Shown here: one piece after another, positions 8,853 to 17,091 of the stretch | Layout: every line of letters begins with the position of its first letter | Numbering within the stretch: the stretch's first letter is position 1 | Notes under the pieces: model-generated | Told to the model about the DNA's origin: nothing | Seen by the model: the letters and a program-made list of their open reading frames with translations, nothing else | Database searches by the model: none | Assembly (NCBI RefSeq): GCF_001442625.1 | Contig: NZ_LMZQ01000030.1 | Coordinates: 1 to 35,334 of the forward strand | Reading direction: 5' to 3' | Length of the DNA: 35,334 nt | Source of the DNA: Pedobacter ginsenosidimutans | Lineage (GTDB): Bacteria > Bacteroidota > Bacteroidia > Sphingobacteriales > Sphingobacteriaceae | Position numbers and translations under genes: made by a program

Positions 8853-9770
8853 ATGTCAAAACAAAATAATTACCTTTTTAAAACGGTTTTAACCCTTACC
8901 ATATTTTTAGCTGGAAACAACATTAAGGCACAGGATAAGCCAGCAGAGAAAGCATTAATTTCTAGCTTTGAGCAACTTACAATCAGCAGTCCGCCCGATT
9001 CACTGCATTATCCAAAGTTCTACCAAAAATATACCGATGCCTTTGGCATTCCAGTTGTTTCATCGGCAAAGGTTACAAATATTGCCCTATTGGTTGGCCG
9101 TGATGTGATCAATTACATGTTACTGAAACGACCAGATGTGCGTATGGCCATGATCCGTATGAAAGCACGTTTAAGCATCATGGCCTGGTCTGAAATGCAG
9201 ACCGATCTTCCGGAATACAGCAACTGGAAAAAACCTGCCTTTTCTGATAAACGGCTAACCCCTGCCGAACGGGAAAATTACAATAAACCAGGAGGAATTG
9301 CCAGTATGACCGATAAGGGTTACTGGAACCAACGCGCACGTGGAATGGGTGGTATACAAACCTCCTGTGCAGAAGAAAATATCCTGGGCTATCCCGGAAC
9401 CAGGTATTATGGGGAAAATATCCTGGTACATGAATGGAGCCACAATGTAATGGCCGCCCTAGGTGTAGCAGATCCGGCGCTTTACAAACAGATCCAAGTG
9501 GCTTATGAAGCGGCCAAACAAAAAGGACTTTACAAAGGACAGTACGCCATTAATACGGTTGAAGAATACTGGGCGGAAGGAAGCCAATGGTGGTTCTGGT
9601 CTAACTATGGGTTTTATGATAGGGATATCAGGGTTCAAAACCCTGATGATTTAAAAGTTTACGATCCTACCTTATACGATATTCTTGCACAGGTATATCC
9701 CGGCCATCACATCCCAGCAGACGCTTATTACGGCAAGAATATCCCATACGTAAAGTCGTCATCAAAATAA
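8853..9770 (+). CDS. Secreted putative zinc metallopeptidase (HEWSH ... EYWAE)
   Basis: This 305-residue secreted protein has a signal peptide ending near residue 26 (GNNIKAQ). It carries ILVHEWSHNV, with HExxH at residues 193-197, and NTVEEYWAEGSQWWF, where E238 lies about 41 residues after the second His. The HExxH, about 40-residue gap and E-Y/F-x-A-E pattern recalls the anthrax lethal factor-like zincins, although the rest is not recognisable. The central NQRARGMGG and TSCAEENILGYPG segments may shape the active site. It follows the DUF6055-like gene by 34 bases on the same strand, so the two are probably co-transcribed. A role in cutting the protein part of a glycoprotein is an inference. 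It could also be a glycan-active zincin-fold protein. Confidence 0.6.
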   Translation: MSKQNNYLFKTVLTLTIFLAGNNIKAQDKPAEKALISSFEQLTISSPPDSLHYPKFYQKYTDAFGIPVVSSAKVTNIALLVGRDVINYMLLKRPDVRMAMIRMKARLSIMAWSEMQTDLPEYSNWKKPAFSDKRLTPAERENYNKPGGIASMTDKGYWNQRARGMGGIQTSCAEENILGYPGTRYYGENILVHEWSHNVMAALGVADPALYKQIQVAYEAAKQKGLYKGQYAINTVEEYWAEGSQWWFWSNYGFYDRDIRVQNPDDLKVYDPTLYDILAQVYPGHHIPADAYYGKNIPYVKSSSK

Positions 9771-9779
9771 CAAGAAATT

Positions 9780-9812
9780 AACGTTGGTATAGCAAAACGT
9801 TATACCAACGTT
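9780..9812. terminator. Hairpin between convergent genes, possible bidirectional terminator
   Basis: A perfect 12-bp inverted repeat (9780-9791 AACGTTGGTATA and 9801-9812) encloses a 9-nt loop. It lies 10 bases after the plus-strand zincin gene and 11 bases before the end of the minus-strand GH43 gene. T runs are weak on both sides, so termination efficiency is uncertain. Confidence 0.55.
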
Positions 9813-9823
9813 TCAATGTTCAT

Positions 9824-12800
9824 TTATTTCTTTTGGATAATCTTAAAACCGCTAAAAGATGCATAACCAGAAGCATCACCATAGGTAGCATGGTAAACAC
9901 CAACCTGTATACCAGTACTGCCCAGATCATCTCTTTTTAACGGGCTGCCAGGAAGATCTACCCAAGCCTTTCCATCACTGCTGCCACGCATAAAAAATGT
10001 ATTTCCTGCCCGCTGTATCTGCAGATGTTTGTAAAAAGCCCATCCAGAAAGGTTGTTCGTCTGCCTTCTGCCACCATTCCCAAGGTCGGTAACAATATTT
10101 CCAACGCCCCAGCCTGGCATAATGCCGTTTTGTAAAAGCATTCTTCCATTTGTTGAAGCTTTAACCATTATACCTGCCTCATTTGCACCATAAGCTTTCT
10201 TCTCCCTGAGCCCCAGCATATCTGAAAGCGTTACCTCGGCGATAAAATCACCCTCCACATTGTGGTAGGCAAAGGGCCCAGTTGCCTCCGATCCATCCCA
10301 AAATGTATTGTGCGAAACCATCTTTAGGATACCCGATTGTTGTGTAACTGTATCTGCATTTCCCAATAAACCATCCCAGGAAGTTCCTGACAGGCCATCT
10401 TTTGTTGCCGGAACTGACCGGGCTGCCCCACGCTGTTTTCTGATCACAAATTGTGAAGAATCTGTTTTAACAGCAAAGGGAAGAGATGTTTGGGTAACAT
10501 TTCCAAAGTTATCCCTGATTTTCACAGTATAACTATAACTGCTTTGTGGAAAGACTGAAAAATCAATATAATCTGATGACCGCAACCATTTCGCATCCCC
10601 TTTATCTTTATCATTTTTAAAAAGATATTCGAGATCACTGCCTGGCAGTTTAGGTTTATCTGCAACCATGTAGACCATATTTGGCGTAACTGCTGATGGC
10701 TTTGAAGCAAATGATGCTTTTAAGTTGCCAGTGCTTAAGGTTTGTTCCCAAAAATTAAATTCTTTTAAGCAACCAGGATGATCAAGGCCATAACTGTATA
10801 TTGAAATTGATGATAGTGCTGTTGCGGCGCCTGGTGCTCCGCCAGAAGATTCGATCAAAATACGCTGGTCGTTTTGATTATTACGGACCAGTGCATAATT
10901 GGCCGGTTTACCGTTTATAAATACTTGAAACTTTCCCTGATAAAAAGAACAGATTACCTGTTGCCATTTTCCGTTACCCACTATCCTTACGGCTTTATTT
11001 CCTTTACCAAAAAACAGATCTGTTTTTGAACCAACAGCAGGCAAAAGAGAAAAAACAGCACTAAATGGTTTTGAAAAATCGACCTTTTTTGTAATTCTAT
11101 CTCCCATAAGGACTTTACTACCATTAGCCAATACAGCAGCTATTTTCCCATTAATATCGTCAACTCCCACATTCCCCTTGCATGTCAGTTCTCCCAAAGC
11201 GGCCCCATTGTTGGGCCAGTTTGCTAAATCCCCATATTCAAGGTTTTTTGTATCTGCGTACAGAACGGTACGGTTAGTTATGCCTTTTGTATAGGCTGCT
11301 TTAATCTCTGTATCGGTTAATGGAACATCATAAATTTTCAAAGCGGCCAGCGCACCAGAAAATCCTGAAGTTCCATCATCATTGCCGCCCACAAGAAATC
11401 TGGTAAGATTACTCACGAAAAGCATCCTTCTTTCTGCCCTATCCAATTTCCCATCAACATATATACGCTCCATTGTCCCATCAAAAACCATGGTAATCAG
11501 ATGCCACTCATTTGCTTTCGGTAAGTTCCTGTATCCTAAATCGGCCCAGCCCAGATGGGTGGCAGCGCCTGCACCTTTACTACTCCCATAACCTGCCGCA
11601 GCATTACTTAAATTAACACCACCCCTACCTGTCCACGAAACGATTGTTTCTTCTTTATCAATTTCTGGGTTTAGCACCCACATGCTCACGCTATAACTGC
11701 TGTTCCCCAGCATAGATGAAGGTGCACGAACGGACGATAATAAGCGTTCGGTGCCAGAGAAAACCAAAGCTTTCTTTCCACCTATCATTGAAGTAACCGG
11801 CTTATTTGTTCCGTTAGCAGAAAACACACCAGCTAATTTTCCATTATTTTGAACATGGGCCGCTATTGATCCTACACGAAGGTTATCAAAGTTCAGATCC
11901 ACTAACAGTCCCTTCGGTTCGAAACGTTGCAAAGATTCCCACTGTTTGATGCTGGTATTCATCACGGGATTATATTCGGCATTGTCGAAAACCTTAATAT
12001 TCCATATCGCCTTGTTTAAGCCCGGATATTCTGTCCGTAAAATTGTTGTACGCAGATATCTGGCCTTAACATTCCCAAAATCGATCATCGGACTTCCATG
12101 CTGTGTGTTTTTACTTTTATCAGCATACAATTTCCATGTTTTGCCATCGAGCGAATATTCGATTTTGTATTGATAGTACCATGTAGCATATTCAAATTGA
12201 GTGTGCACACTTTTAACATCATAAGCCCTACCTAAATCTATCTGGAGCCACGAAGGACCGATATTGTTTTTGGCTTTCCATAAAGTTCCGTTATTATCAT
12301 CGGATGCAAATTCTGGTTTAAAATCCTGATCATAAGCTGAAGAGGCCACAACGGCTTTGCCCAGCGCCAGATTTGGGTGCGGATTTGCATTTTTTGCCAA
12401 ATAGCCGATTCCGGAATGTGTAGGTACCAGCTTGAGTATGTTTCCTTTTTCATCGAAAATCATTTTATCTGCCGCTACCTGCCTGTGATAGCCACCGTCG
12501 TTGTGTGGGTTATTATGGCGATGATAAACCAGGTAGAAATCGTCTCCCTGCTGCAGAACAGACTGATGTCCTGGCCCATGCACCGTCCCGTCGCCATTTG
12601 TGGCGAGGATAGGATTATCCTGGGCATACTTAAAAGGTCCCATCGGATTGCTTGCAGTCGCATACTGTACCCTGTAAGTTCCATCTTCGCAATAGCCGGA
12701 TGAATAGGTAAGATAGTAGATTCCCTTTCTTTTAAATACAAACGGAGCCTCGAAAAAGTCTTTCGCATCGGTATTCGGGATCTGCGCAAGTTTTGAAAAC

Positions 12801-13363
12801 GACTTCATGTCGTCATTCAATAAGCCAACACCGCAACCATGACCCGGATAAATACCCCAGGTGCCCCAATACATATAATACTTACCGTCGTCATCTTTAA
12901 AAGTCTGTCCATCAAGTGTAATCACCTTGGGTACCATAAAATTTGAAACTATTGGTTTTCCGGGTGCTAAAAGCGATGTCCACGGGCCAACCGGTGTTGC
13001 AGAAGACGCACCGAATATTTCAACGGGCTGGCAGTAATATAGATAATACTTTCCATCTGGGCCCTGTGTTGCATCTGGTGCCCAGTAATGATGGGTTGTT
13101 GGCCAGTTCATATCCTGCATGGTCCAGTTCACAAAATCTTTTGAAGTCCATACCTGTGATGGTCCGAACCCGCCTCCATTGCCATCGGTTGTTGCATAAA
13201 TATAATAAGTATCGCCAAATTTTTTAACTGTTGGATCTGCAAAATAACCTGGTATAACCGGATTGCCCTGCCCCTTGGCCAAATGCTGAGATTGCGCCAT
13301 TACAGGTTGGAAAGAGCAGCATAGGAGAAAAAGAATGAAGAGGTTTAGATAAATGTTTTTCAT
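9824..13363 (-). CDS. Multi-modular GH43 family glycosidase with CBM32, LamG-like and C-terminal lectin-like domains
   Basis: This 1179-residue secreted enzyme has a signal peptide ending near residue 24 (QPVMAQ). The N-terminal five-bladed propeller (about 35-325) shows GH43 landmarks. These are D43 in GYFADPTV (general base), D151 in the LDGQTFKDDDGK region (pKa modulator), E205 in FFEAPFVF (general acid) and H266 in HGPGHQSV. A discoidin/CBM32-like domain follows at about 330-461 (PSWLQIDLGRAYDVKSV). Next come a LamG/concanavalin-like domain at about 484-700, a second similar beta-sandwich at about 705-890, an Ig/FN3-like stretch at about 900-985 and a DUF1349-like C-terminal domain at about 995-1179. 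GH43 members are mainly arabinofuranosidases, arabinanases or xylosidases. Exact specificity is unknown, but nearby GH127-type enzymes favour an arabinoside. It is transcribed alone, convergent to the zincin genes and divergent from the 13787 gene. Confidence 0.88.
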   Translation of the reverse strand: MKNIYLNLFILFLLCCSFQPVMAQSQHLAKGQGNPVIPGYFADPTVKKFGDTYYIYATTDGNGGGFGPSQVWTSKDFVNWTMQDMNWPTTHHYWAPDATQGPDGKYYLYYCQPVEIFGASSATPVGPWTSLLAPGKPIVSNFMVPKVITLDGQTFKDDDGKYYMYWGTWGIYPGHGCGVGLLNDDMKSFSKLAQIPNTDAKDFFEAPFVFKRKGIYYLTYSSGYCEDGTYRVQYATASNPMGPFKYAQDNPILATNGDGTVHGPGHQSVLQQGDDFYLVYHRHNNPHNDGGYHRQVAADKMIFDEKGNILKLVPTHSGIGYLAKNANPHPNLALGKAVVASSAYDQDFKPEFASDDNNGTLWKAKNNIGPSWLQIDLGRAYDVKSVHTQFEYATWYYQYKIEYSLDGKTWKLYADKSKNTQHGSPMIDFGNVKARYLRTTILRTEYPGLNKAIWNIKVFDNAEYNPVMNTSIKQWESLQRFEPKGLLVDLNFDNLRVGSIAAHVQNNGKLAGVFSANGTNKPVTSMIGGKKALVFSGTERLLSSVRAPSSMLGNSSYSVSMWVLNPEIDKEETIVSWTGRGGVNLSNAAAGYGSSKGAGAATHLGWADLGYRNLPKANEWHLITMVFDGTMERIYVDGKLDRAERRMLFVSNLTRFLVGGNDDGTSGFSGALAALKIYDVPLTDTEIKAAYTKGITNRTVLYADTKNLEYGDLANWPNNGAALGELTCKGNVGVDDINGKIAAVLANGSKVLMGDRITKKVDFSKPFSAVFSLLPAVGSKTDLFFGKGNKAVRIVGNGKWQQVICSFYQGKFQVFINGKPANYALVRNNQNDQRILIESSGGAPGAATALSSISIYSYGLDHPGCLKEFNFWEQTLSTGNLKASFASKPSAVTPNMVYMVADKPKLPGSDLEYLFKNDKDKGDAKWLRSSDYIDFSVFPQSSYSYTVKIRDNFGNVTQTSLPFAVKTDSSQFVIRKQRGAARSVPATKDGLSGTSWDGLLGNADTVTQQSGILKMVSHNTFWDGSEATGPFAYHNVEGDFIAEVTLSDMLGLREKKAYGANEAGIMVKASTNGRMLLQNGIMPGWGVGNIVTDLGNGGRRQTNNLSGWAFYKHLQIQRAGNTFFMRGSSDGKAWVDLPGSPLKRDDLGSTGIQVGVYHATYGDASGYASFSGFKIIQKK

Positions 13364-13786
13364 AATTAATATTGATATCCCGGCCTATAAAAACCAGACT
13401 TGATGGATCAGGATGTAAATATAAACGAAGCATAACCCAGATTTCCGTTGTATATTGATGCATAACATTAGTATTTTAACCAAGCACCCCAATCTGGGCT
13501 TTTTGATGTAGCAGATCGGAAAACTAAAAAGTAAATCGAGCATTAAGCGAGCCCCCTGAAGGTAATTTATTTTGTTGTACGGCAGGGTACTTGTTAATAT
13601 CTAGTAGCTATCAGATAAAAAAGAATCATAAAAACACAGAGGTTCTTCATAGTTTTATCGATGAATTTTAAGGGTTATTTTATTCAATATTCTTTAAATT
13701 CATCTACACTTATCAAAAGATCTGGATATAAAATACATTGATATAAACAGGTCTAATGAAGGGCTTAATGATAAAATGATTTAAAC
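13364..13786. other. Divergent intergenic region (423 bases) between GH43 and GH127-type genes
   Basis: No gene is supported here. The region is A/T-rich and must contain promoters for both flanking genes, but no exact TAnnTTTG element with a matching -33 box was found; TATTTTG near 13570 is one base short. The segments CCCAGATT (13436-13443) and AATCTGGG (13491-13498) could pair over a 47-nt loop, followed by a short T run. Its meaning is unclear. Confidence 0.5.
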
Positions 13787-16700
13787 ATGAAAATATACAA
13801 AGTATTCTTGCGTACCATCCTGTTCCCTGCTGTTTTAGCCATGGGTATCACTACTGCCAATGCACAAAATGGAGACCAGATATTAGACGGGATCGGTGAA
13901 ACGGGAATGAGTGCGCGTTATATCTTTAATGGAGATGCCAAAGACTGGTCCCGAAATAATTTTCATGCCAAATTTCAGGGCGAGGGGGTCAAATTTATCA
14001 ATGACAGCCGATTTGGAAAGGTTTTGTCGCTCTCTGGGGATAACAATTCGTTTGTTACAATTCCAGGAGAAGCATTAACAGATATAGAATCGCTCAGCAT
14101 ATCAGGATGGATATACCTCCGTTCGAAGCAACCGGGCCAGCGTTTTTTTGATTTCGGGAAAGATGTAACCAAACATTTTTTTGCGGCCCCTGTTGGAACC
14201 AGTGCTCAGGCAGATTTCCAGACATTGATCACGGCAAAGGAAAACAATAAAAACGGAGCGGTTTCGCCAGCATTAGAACTGAATAAATGGGTTTATATTA
14301 CCATTGTGATCGATATTCCATCAAAATCTATGGTGACCTATGTGGATAGCAAGCCAGTGGCCGAAGTTAAGAATATCCCGCTGGAGTTAACAACGGTATT
14401 CGATCAGCAATCAGTGGCAAAAAACCTGTTGTATATCGGAAAATCGCTAGTACCTGGAGATCCCTATCTGAATGCCATGATACATGATTTCCGTATTTAT
14501 CGGGTTCCGTTAAGTGCGGGGCAGATTGCCGCAATTTATCGCAATGCCAAGGGAGGTACTCAGGAAAGCGTAGTAAATGTAGGTAAGCGTGAAGATGATC
14601 TTCCAAAGTTTTCTTCAGGCACGCCACAGCTTTACAATGCTTATTTAGCCCATGTACCAGATATTCAGGTAGAAACAGAAGTAGGAAATTTACCACGATT
14701 ACCCAGTTATGTAACAGGCACCTACCAGAATAAGATGAAAGGTCCAAAAGTACGTGTGCTGTGGCCCTCTCCAACTGATAATAGCGAGGTTTTGAAACCC
14801 GGAAGTTACACCGTTACCGGGCGTGTAGCGGGAACGGTTTTTCAGCCAAAGGCACTTGTAACCGTAAAAGCACTTAAAAAATCAGCCGCACCAGCCTTAA
14901 AGCTAGAGCCGTTTGCTTTAAACAGGGTTTCTCTGCAGACTGACGTTCATGGCCATGCAACCAAATTTATCGAAAACCGCGATAAATTTATCAAAACATT
15001 AGCTAAAACCGATCCCAATTCTTTCCTGTATATGTTCCGACAAGCTTTTGGCCAGAAACAACCCGAAGGAGCAAAACCTTTGGGTGTATGGGACAGTGAA
15101 GATACCAAATTAAGGGGGCATGCCACAGGCCATTACCTTTCGGCAATTGCCCAGGCCTACGCCGGCACCGGGTACGACAAGACACTGCAGGCCAATTTCT
15201 CAAAAAAAATGGAGTATATGATCAATACGCTCTATGAATTATCACAATTGTCGGGTAAACCTAAAAATTCAGATTCCACCTTTGTATCTGATCCGAGCGC
15301 TGTTCCGCATGGTCCGGGCAAATCAGATTATGATTCTGATCTTAGTGCATCGGGCATCCGTACCGATTATTGGAACTGGGGAAAAGGATTCATCAGCGCT
15401 TACCCTCCCGATCAGTTTATCATGTTAGAAAAGGGAGCTAAGTATGGAGGACAGAAGAACCAGGTTTGGGCGCCATATTATACATTGCATAAAATTTTGG
15501 CTGGCTTAATAGACGTATATGTGGTAAGTGGTAATAAAAAATCACTTAAAATAGCTACTGATATGAGTGACTGGGTGTACACCCGCTTAAGCCAGCTGCC
15601 TCAGGAAACGCTTATTAAGATGTGGAATACCTACATTGCCGGCGAGTACGGCGGCATGAATGATTCAATGGCCCGTTTATACCAGATTACAAATGATCCG
15701 AAATACCTGAAAACAGCACAATTATTTGATAATATAAAGGTTTTCTTTGGTGATACAGTACATTCGCACGGAATAGCCAAAAACGTAGATATTTTCCGTG
15801 GTCTGCATGCCAATCAGCACATACCCCAGGTTGTAGGGAGTATCGAAATGTACCGGGTATCCAATAAACCTGAATATTATAGTATAGCGGATAACTTCTG
15901 GCACAAAATGGTAGACGATTACATGTACAGTATCGGAGGAGTTGCAGGTGCACGTAACCCTGCCAACGCAGAGTGTTTTATTGCCCAGCCAGCTACCTTG
16001 TACGAAAACGGTTTCTCTGAAGGAGGGCAGAATGAAACCTGCGCTACCTACAATATGCTAAAACTGACCGGAGACCTGTTTCTCTTCGATCAGCGGGCAG
16101 AACTGATGGATTATTATGAGCGTGGCTTGTACAATCATATCCTGGCATCTGTTGCCCAGAACAGTCCTGCCAATACCTATCATGTACCACTCAGACCAGG
16201 ATCTGTTAAACAATTTGGCAATGCGGATATGACAGGTTTTACCTGCTGTAACGGCACTGCAATAGAGAGCAGCACCAAACTACAAAATTCAATTTACTTT
16301 AAAAGTAAAGATAACCAGGCGCTTTATGTAAACCTGTATATTCCCTCAACACTAAAATGGACAGAACGCCAAATAACAGTAGAACAGACCACAAATTTTC
16401 CAAAAGAAGACAATACCCGTTTGACTATTAAGGGCAGTGGAAAATTTGATCTCCATGTACGTGTACCAGGCTGGGCTACCAAAGGATTTTTTGTAAAAAT
16501 CAACGGTAAAGAACAAAAGTTTCAGGCTGAGCCAGGTAGTTACCTAAAGATAAGCCGTAGCTGGAAAAGCGGCGATATTGTAGATTTAAAGATGCCATTC
16601 CAATTCCACCTGGATCCGGTTATGGATCAGCAGAATATAGCGAGTCTGTTTTACGGGCCAATATTGTTGGCAGCGCAGGAACCAGAAGCCAGAAAAGATT

Positions 16701-16852
16701 GGCGTAAAGTAACCTTGGATGCCAAAGATATTGGCAAATCAATCAAGGGTGATCCACAATCTTTACAGTTCACCATTGATGATGTGGTTTTCAAACCATT
16801 TTATGAAACATACGGGCGTCATTCTGTTTATCTGGATGTTACATTAAAATAG
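13787..16852 (+). CDS. LamG/Ig-like/GH127-GH146-type beta-L-arabinofuranosidase
   Basis: This 1021-residue secreted protein has a signal peptide ending at about residue 27 (ITTANAQ). A LamG/concanavalin-like domain occupies about 40-255. An Ig-like (Big_4-type) stretch at about 285-362 includes GSYTVTGRVAGT. The (alpha/alpha)6 DUF1680 barrel begins with the FALNRVSLQ segment and HATGHYLSA, at about 375-880, and a beta-sandwich ends the protein with YGRHSVYLDV. Family landmarks are QNETCATYNM (E750, C752) and TGFTCCNGTA (C820, C821). By analogy with characterised GH127 HypBA1 these form the zinc site, with one cysteine as nucleophile; E729 in NAECF is a candidate acid/base. The reaction is release of L-arabinofuranose from beta-linked arabinosides. 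GH127 versus GH146 cannot be settled by eye. SusC follows after 239 bases. Confidence 0.87.
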   Translation: MKIYKVFLRTILFPAVLAMGITTANAQNGDQILDGIGETGMSARYIFNGDAKDWSRNNFHAKFQGEGVKFINDSRFGKVLSLSGDNNSFVTIPGEALTDIESLSISGWIYLRSKQPGQRFFDFGKDVTKHFFAAPVGTSAQADFQTLITAKENNKNGAVSPALELNKWVYITIVIDIPSKSMVTYVDSKPVAEVKNIPLELTTVFDQQSVAKNLLYIGKSLVPGDPYLNAMIHDFRIYRVPLSAGQIAAIYRNAKGGTQESVVNVGKREDDLPKFSSGTPQLYNAYLAHVPDIQVETEVGNLPRLPSYVTGTYQNKMKGPKVRVLWPSPTDNSEVLKPGSYTVTGRVAGTVFQPKALVTVKALKKSAAPALKLEPFALNRVSLQTDVHGHATKFIENRDKFIKTLAKTDPNSFLYMFRQAFGQKQPEGAKPLGVWDSEDTKLRGHATGHYLSAIAQAYAGTGYDKTLQANFSKKMEYMINTLYELSQLSGKPKNSDSTFVSDPSAVPHGPGKSDYDSDLSASGIRTDYWNWGKGFISAYPPDQFIMLEKGAKYGGQKNQVWAPYYTLHKILAGLIDVYVVSGNKKSLKIATDMSDWVYTRLSQLPQETLIKMWNTYIAGEYGGMNDSMARLYQITNDPKYLKTAQLFDNIKVFFGDTVHSHGIAKNVDIFRGLHANQHIPQVVGSIEMYRVSNKPEYYSIADNFWHKMVDDYMYSIGGVAGARNPANAECFIAQPATLYENGFSEGGQNETCATYNMLKLTGDLFLFDQRAELMDYYERGLYNHILASVAQNSPANTYHVPLRPGSVKQFGNADMTGFTCCNGTAIESSTKLQNSIYFKSKDNQALYVNLYIPSTLKWTERQITVEQTTNFPKEDNTRLTIKGSGKFDLHVRVPGWATKGFFVKINGKEQKFQAEPGSYLKISRSWKSGDIVDLKMPFQFHLDPVMDQQNIASLFYGPILLAAQEPEARKDWRKVTLDAKDIGKSIKGDPQSLQFTIDDVVFKPFYETYGRHSVYLDVTLK

Positions 16853-16877
16853 GAACCAGGCGCTAATAGCTGAAAAA

Positions 16878-16903
16878 TGGCTTCCATAAATTAATGGAAG
16901 CCA
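16878..16903 (+). terminator. Hairpin after the GH127-type gene
   Basis: A perfect 10-bp stem (16878-16887 TGGCTTCCAT and 16894-16903) has a 6-nt loop and lies 26 bases after the stop codon. The following sequence (ATCCCTTTATAC) has no real T run, so it may be a weak terminator or an mRNA 3'-end stabiliser. Confidence 0.5.
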
Positions 16904-17058
16904 ATCCCTTTATACAATCTCTCTTTATTTGGGAAAACCGCTAACATCCTATCATTTATCAATTAAAACAGCGACAGCCTTGTCAAAGATGTAACATTCC
17001 TGTTAATTTATGGTTAATACATGATAAAATCATCGATCTACATGCATTAAAAGACAGT

Positions 17059-17066
17059 TAAATTTG
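17059..17066 (+). promoter_or_regulatory. Candidate Bacteroidota -7 promoter element upstream of second SusC
   Basis: TAAATTTG matches the TAnnTTTG consensus of the primary Bacteroidota sigma factor and lies 25 bases before the SusC start codon, which implies a short leader. No clear TTTG -33 box is seen at the expected spacing, so support is partial. Confidence 0.35.
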
Positions 17067-17091
17067 ATCTGACTAATAACTAAACAAAATC

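Noticed and set aside
13435..13500. CCCAGATT/AATCTGGG pairing followed by a T run as terminator
   Set aside because: The 47-nt loop is long and no gene ends nearby on the plus strand; mentioned only under the gap.
14367..14774. A 135-codon minus-strand frame inside the GH127-type gene
   Set aside because: Antisense shadow of a coding region with clear domain structure.
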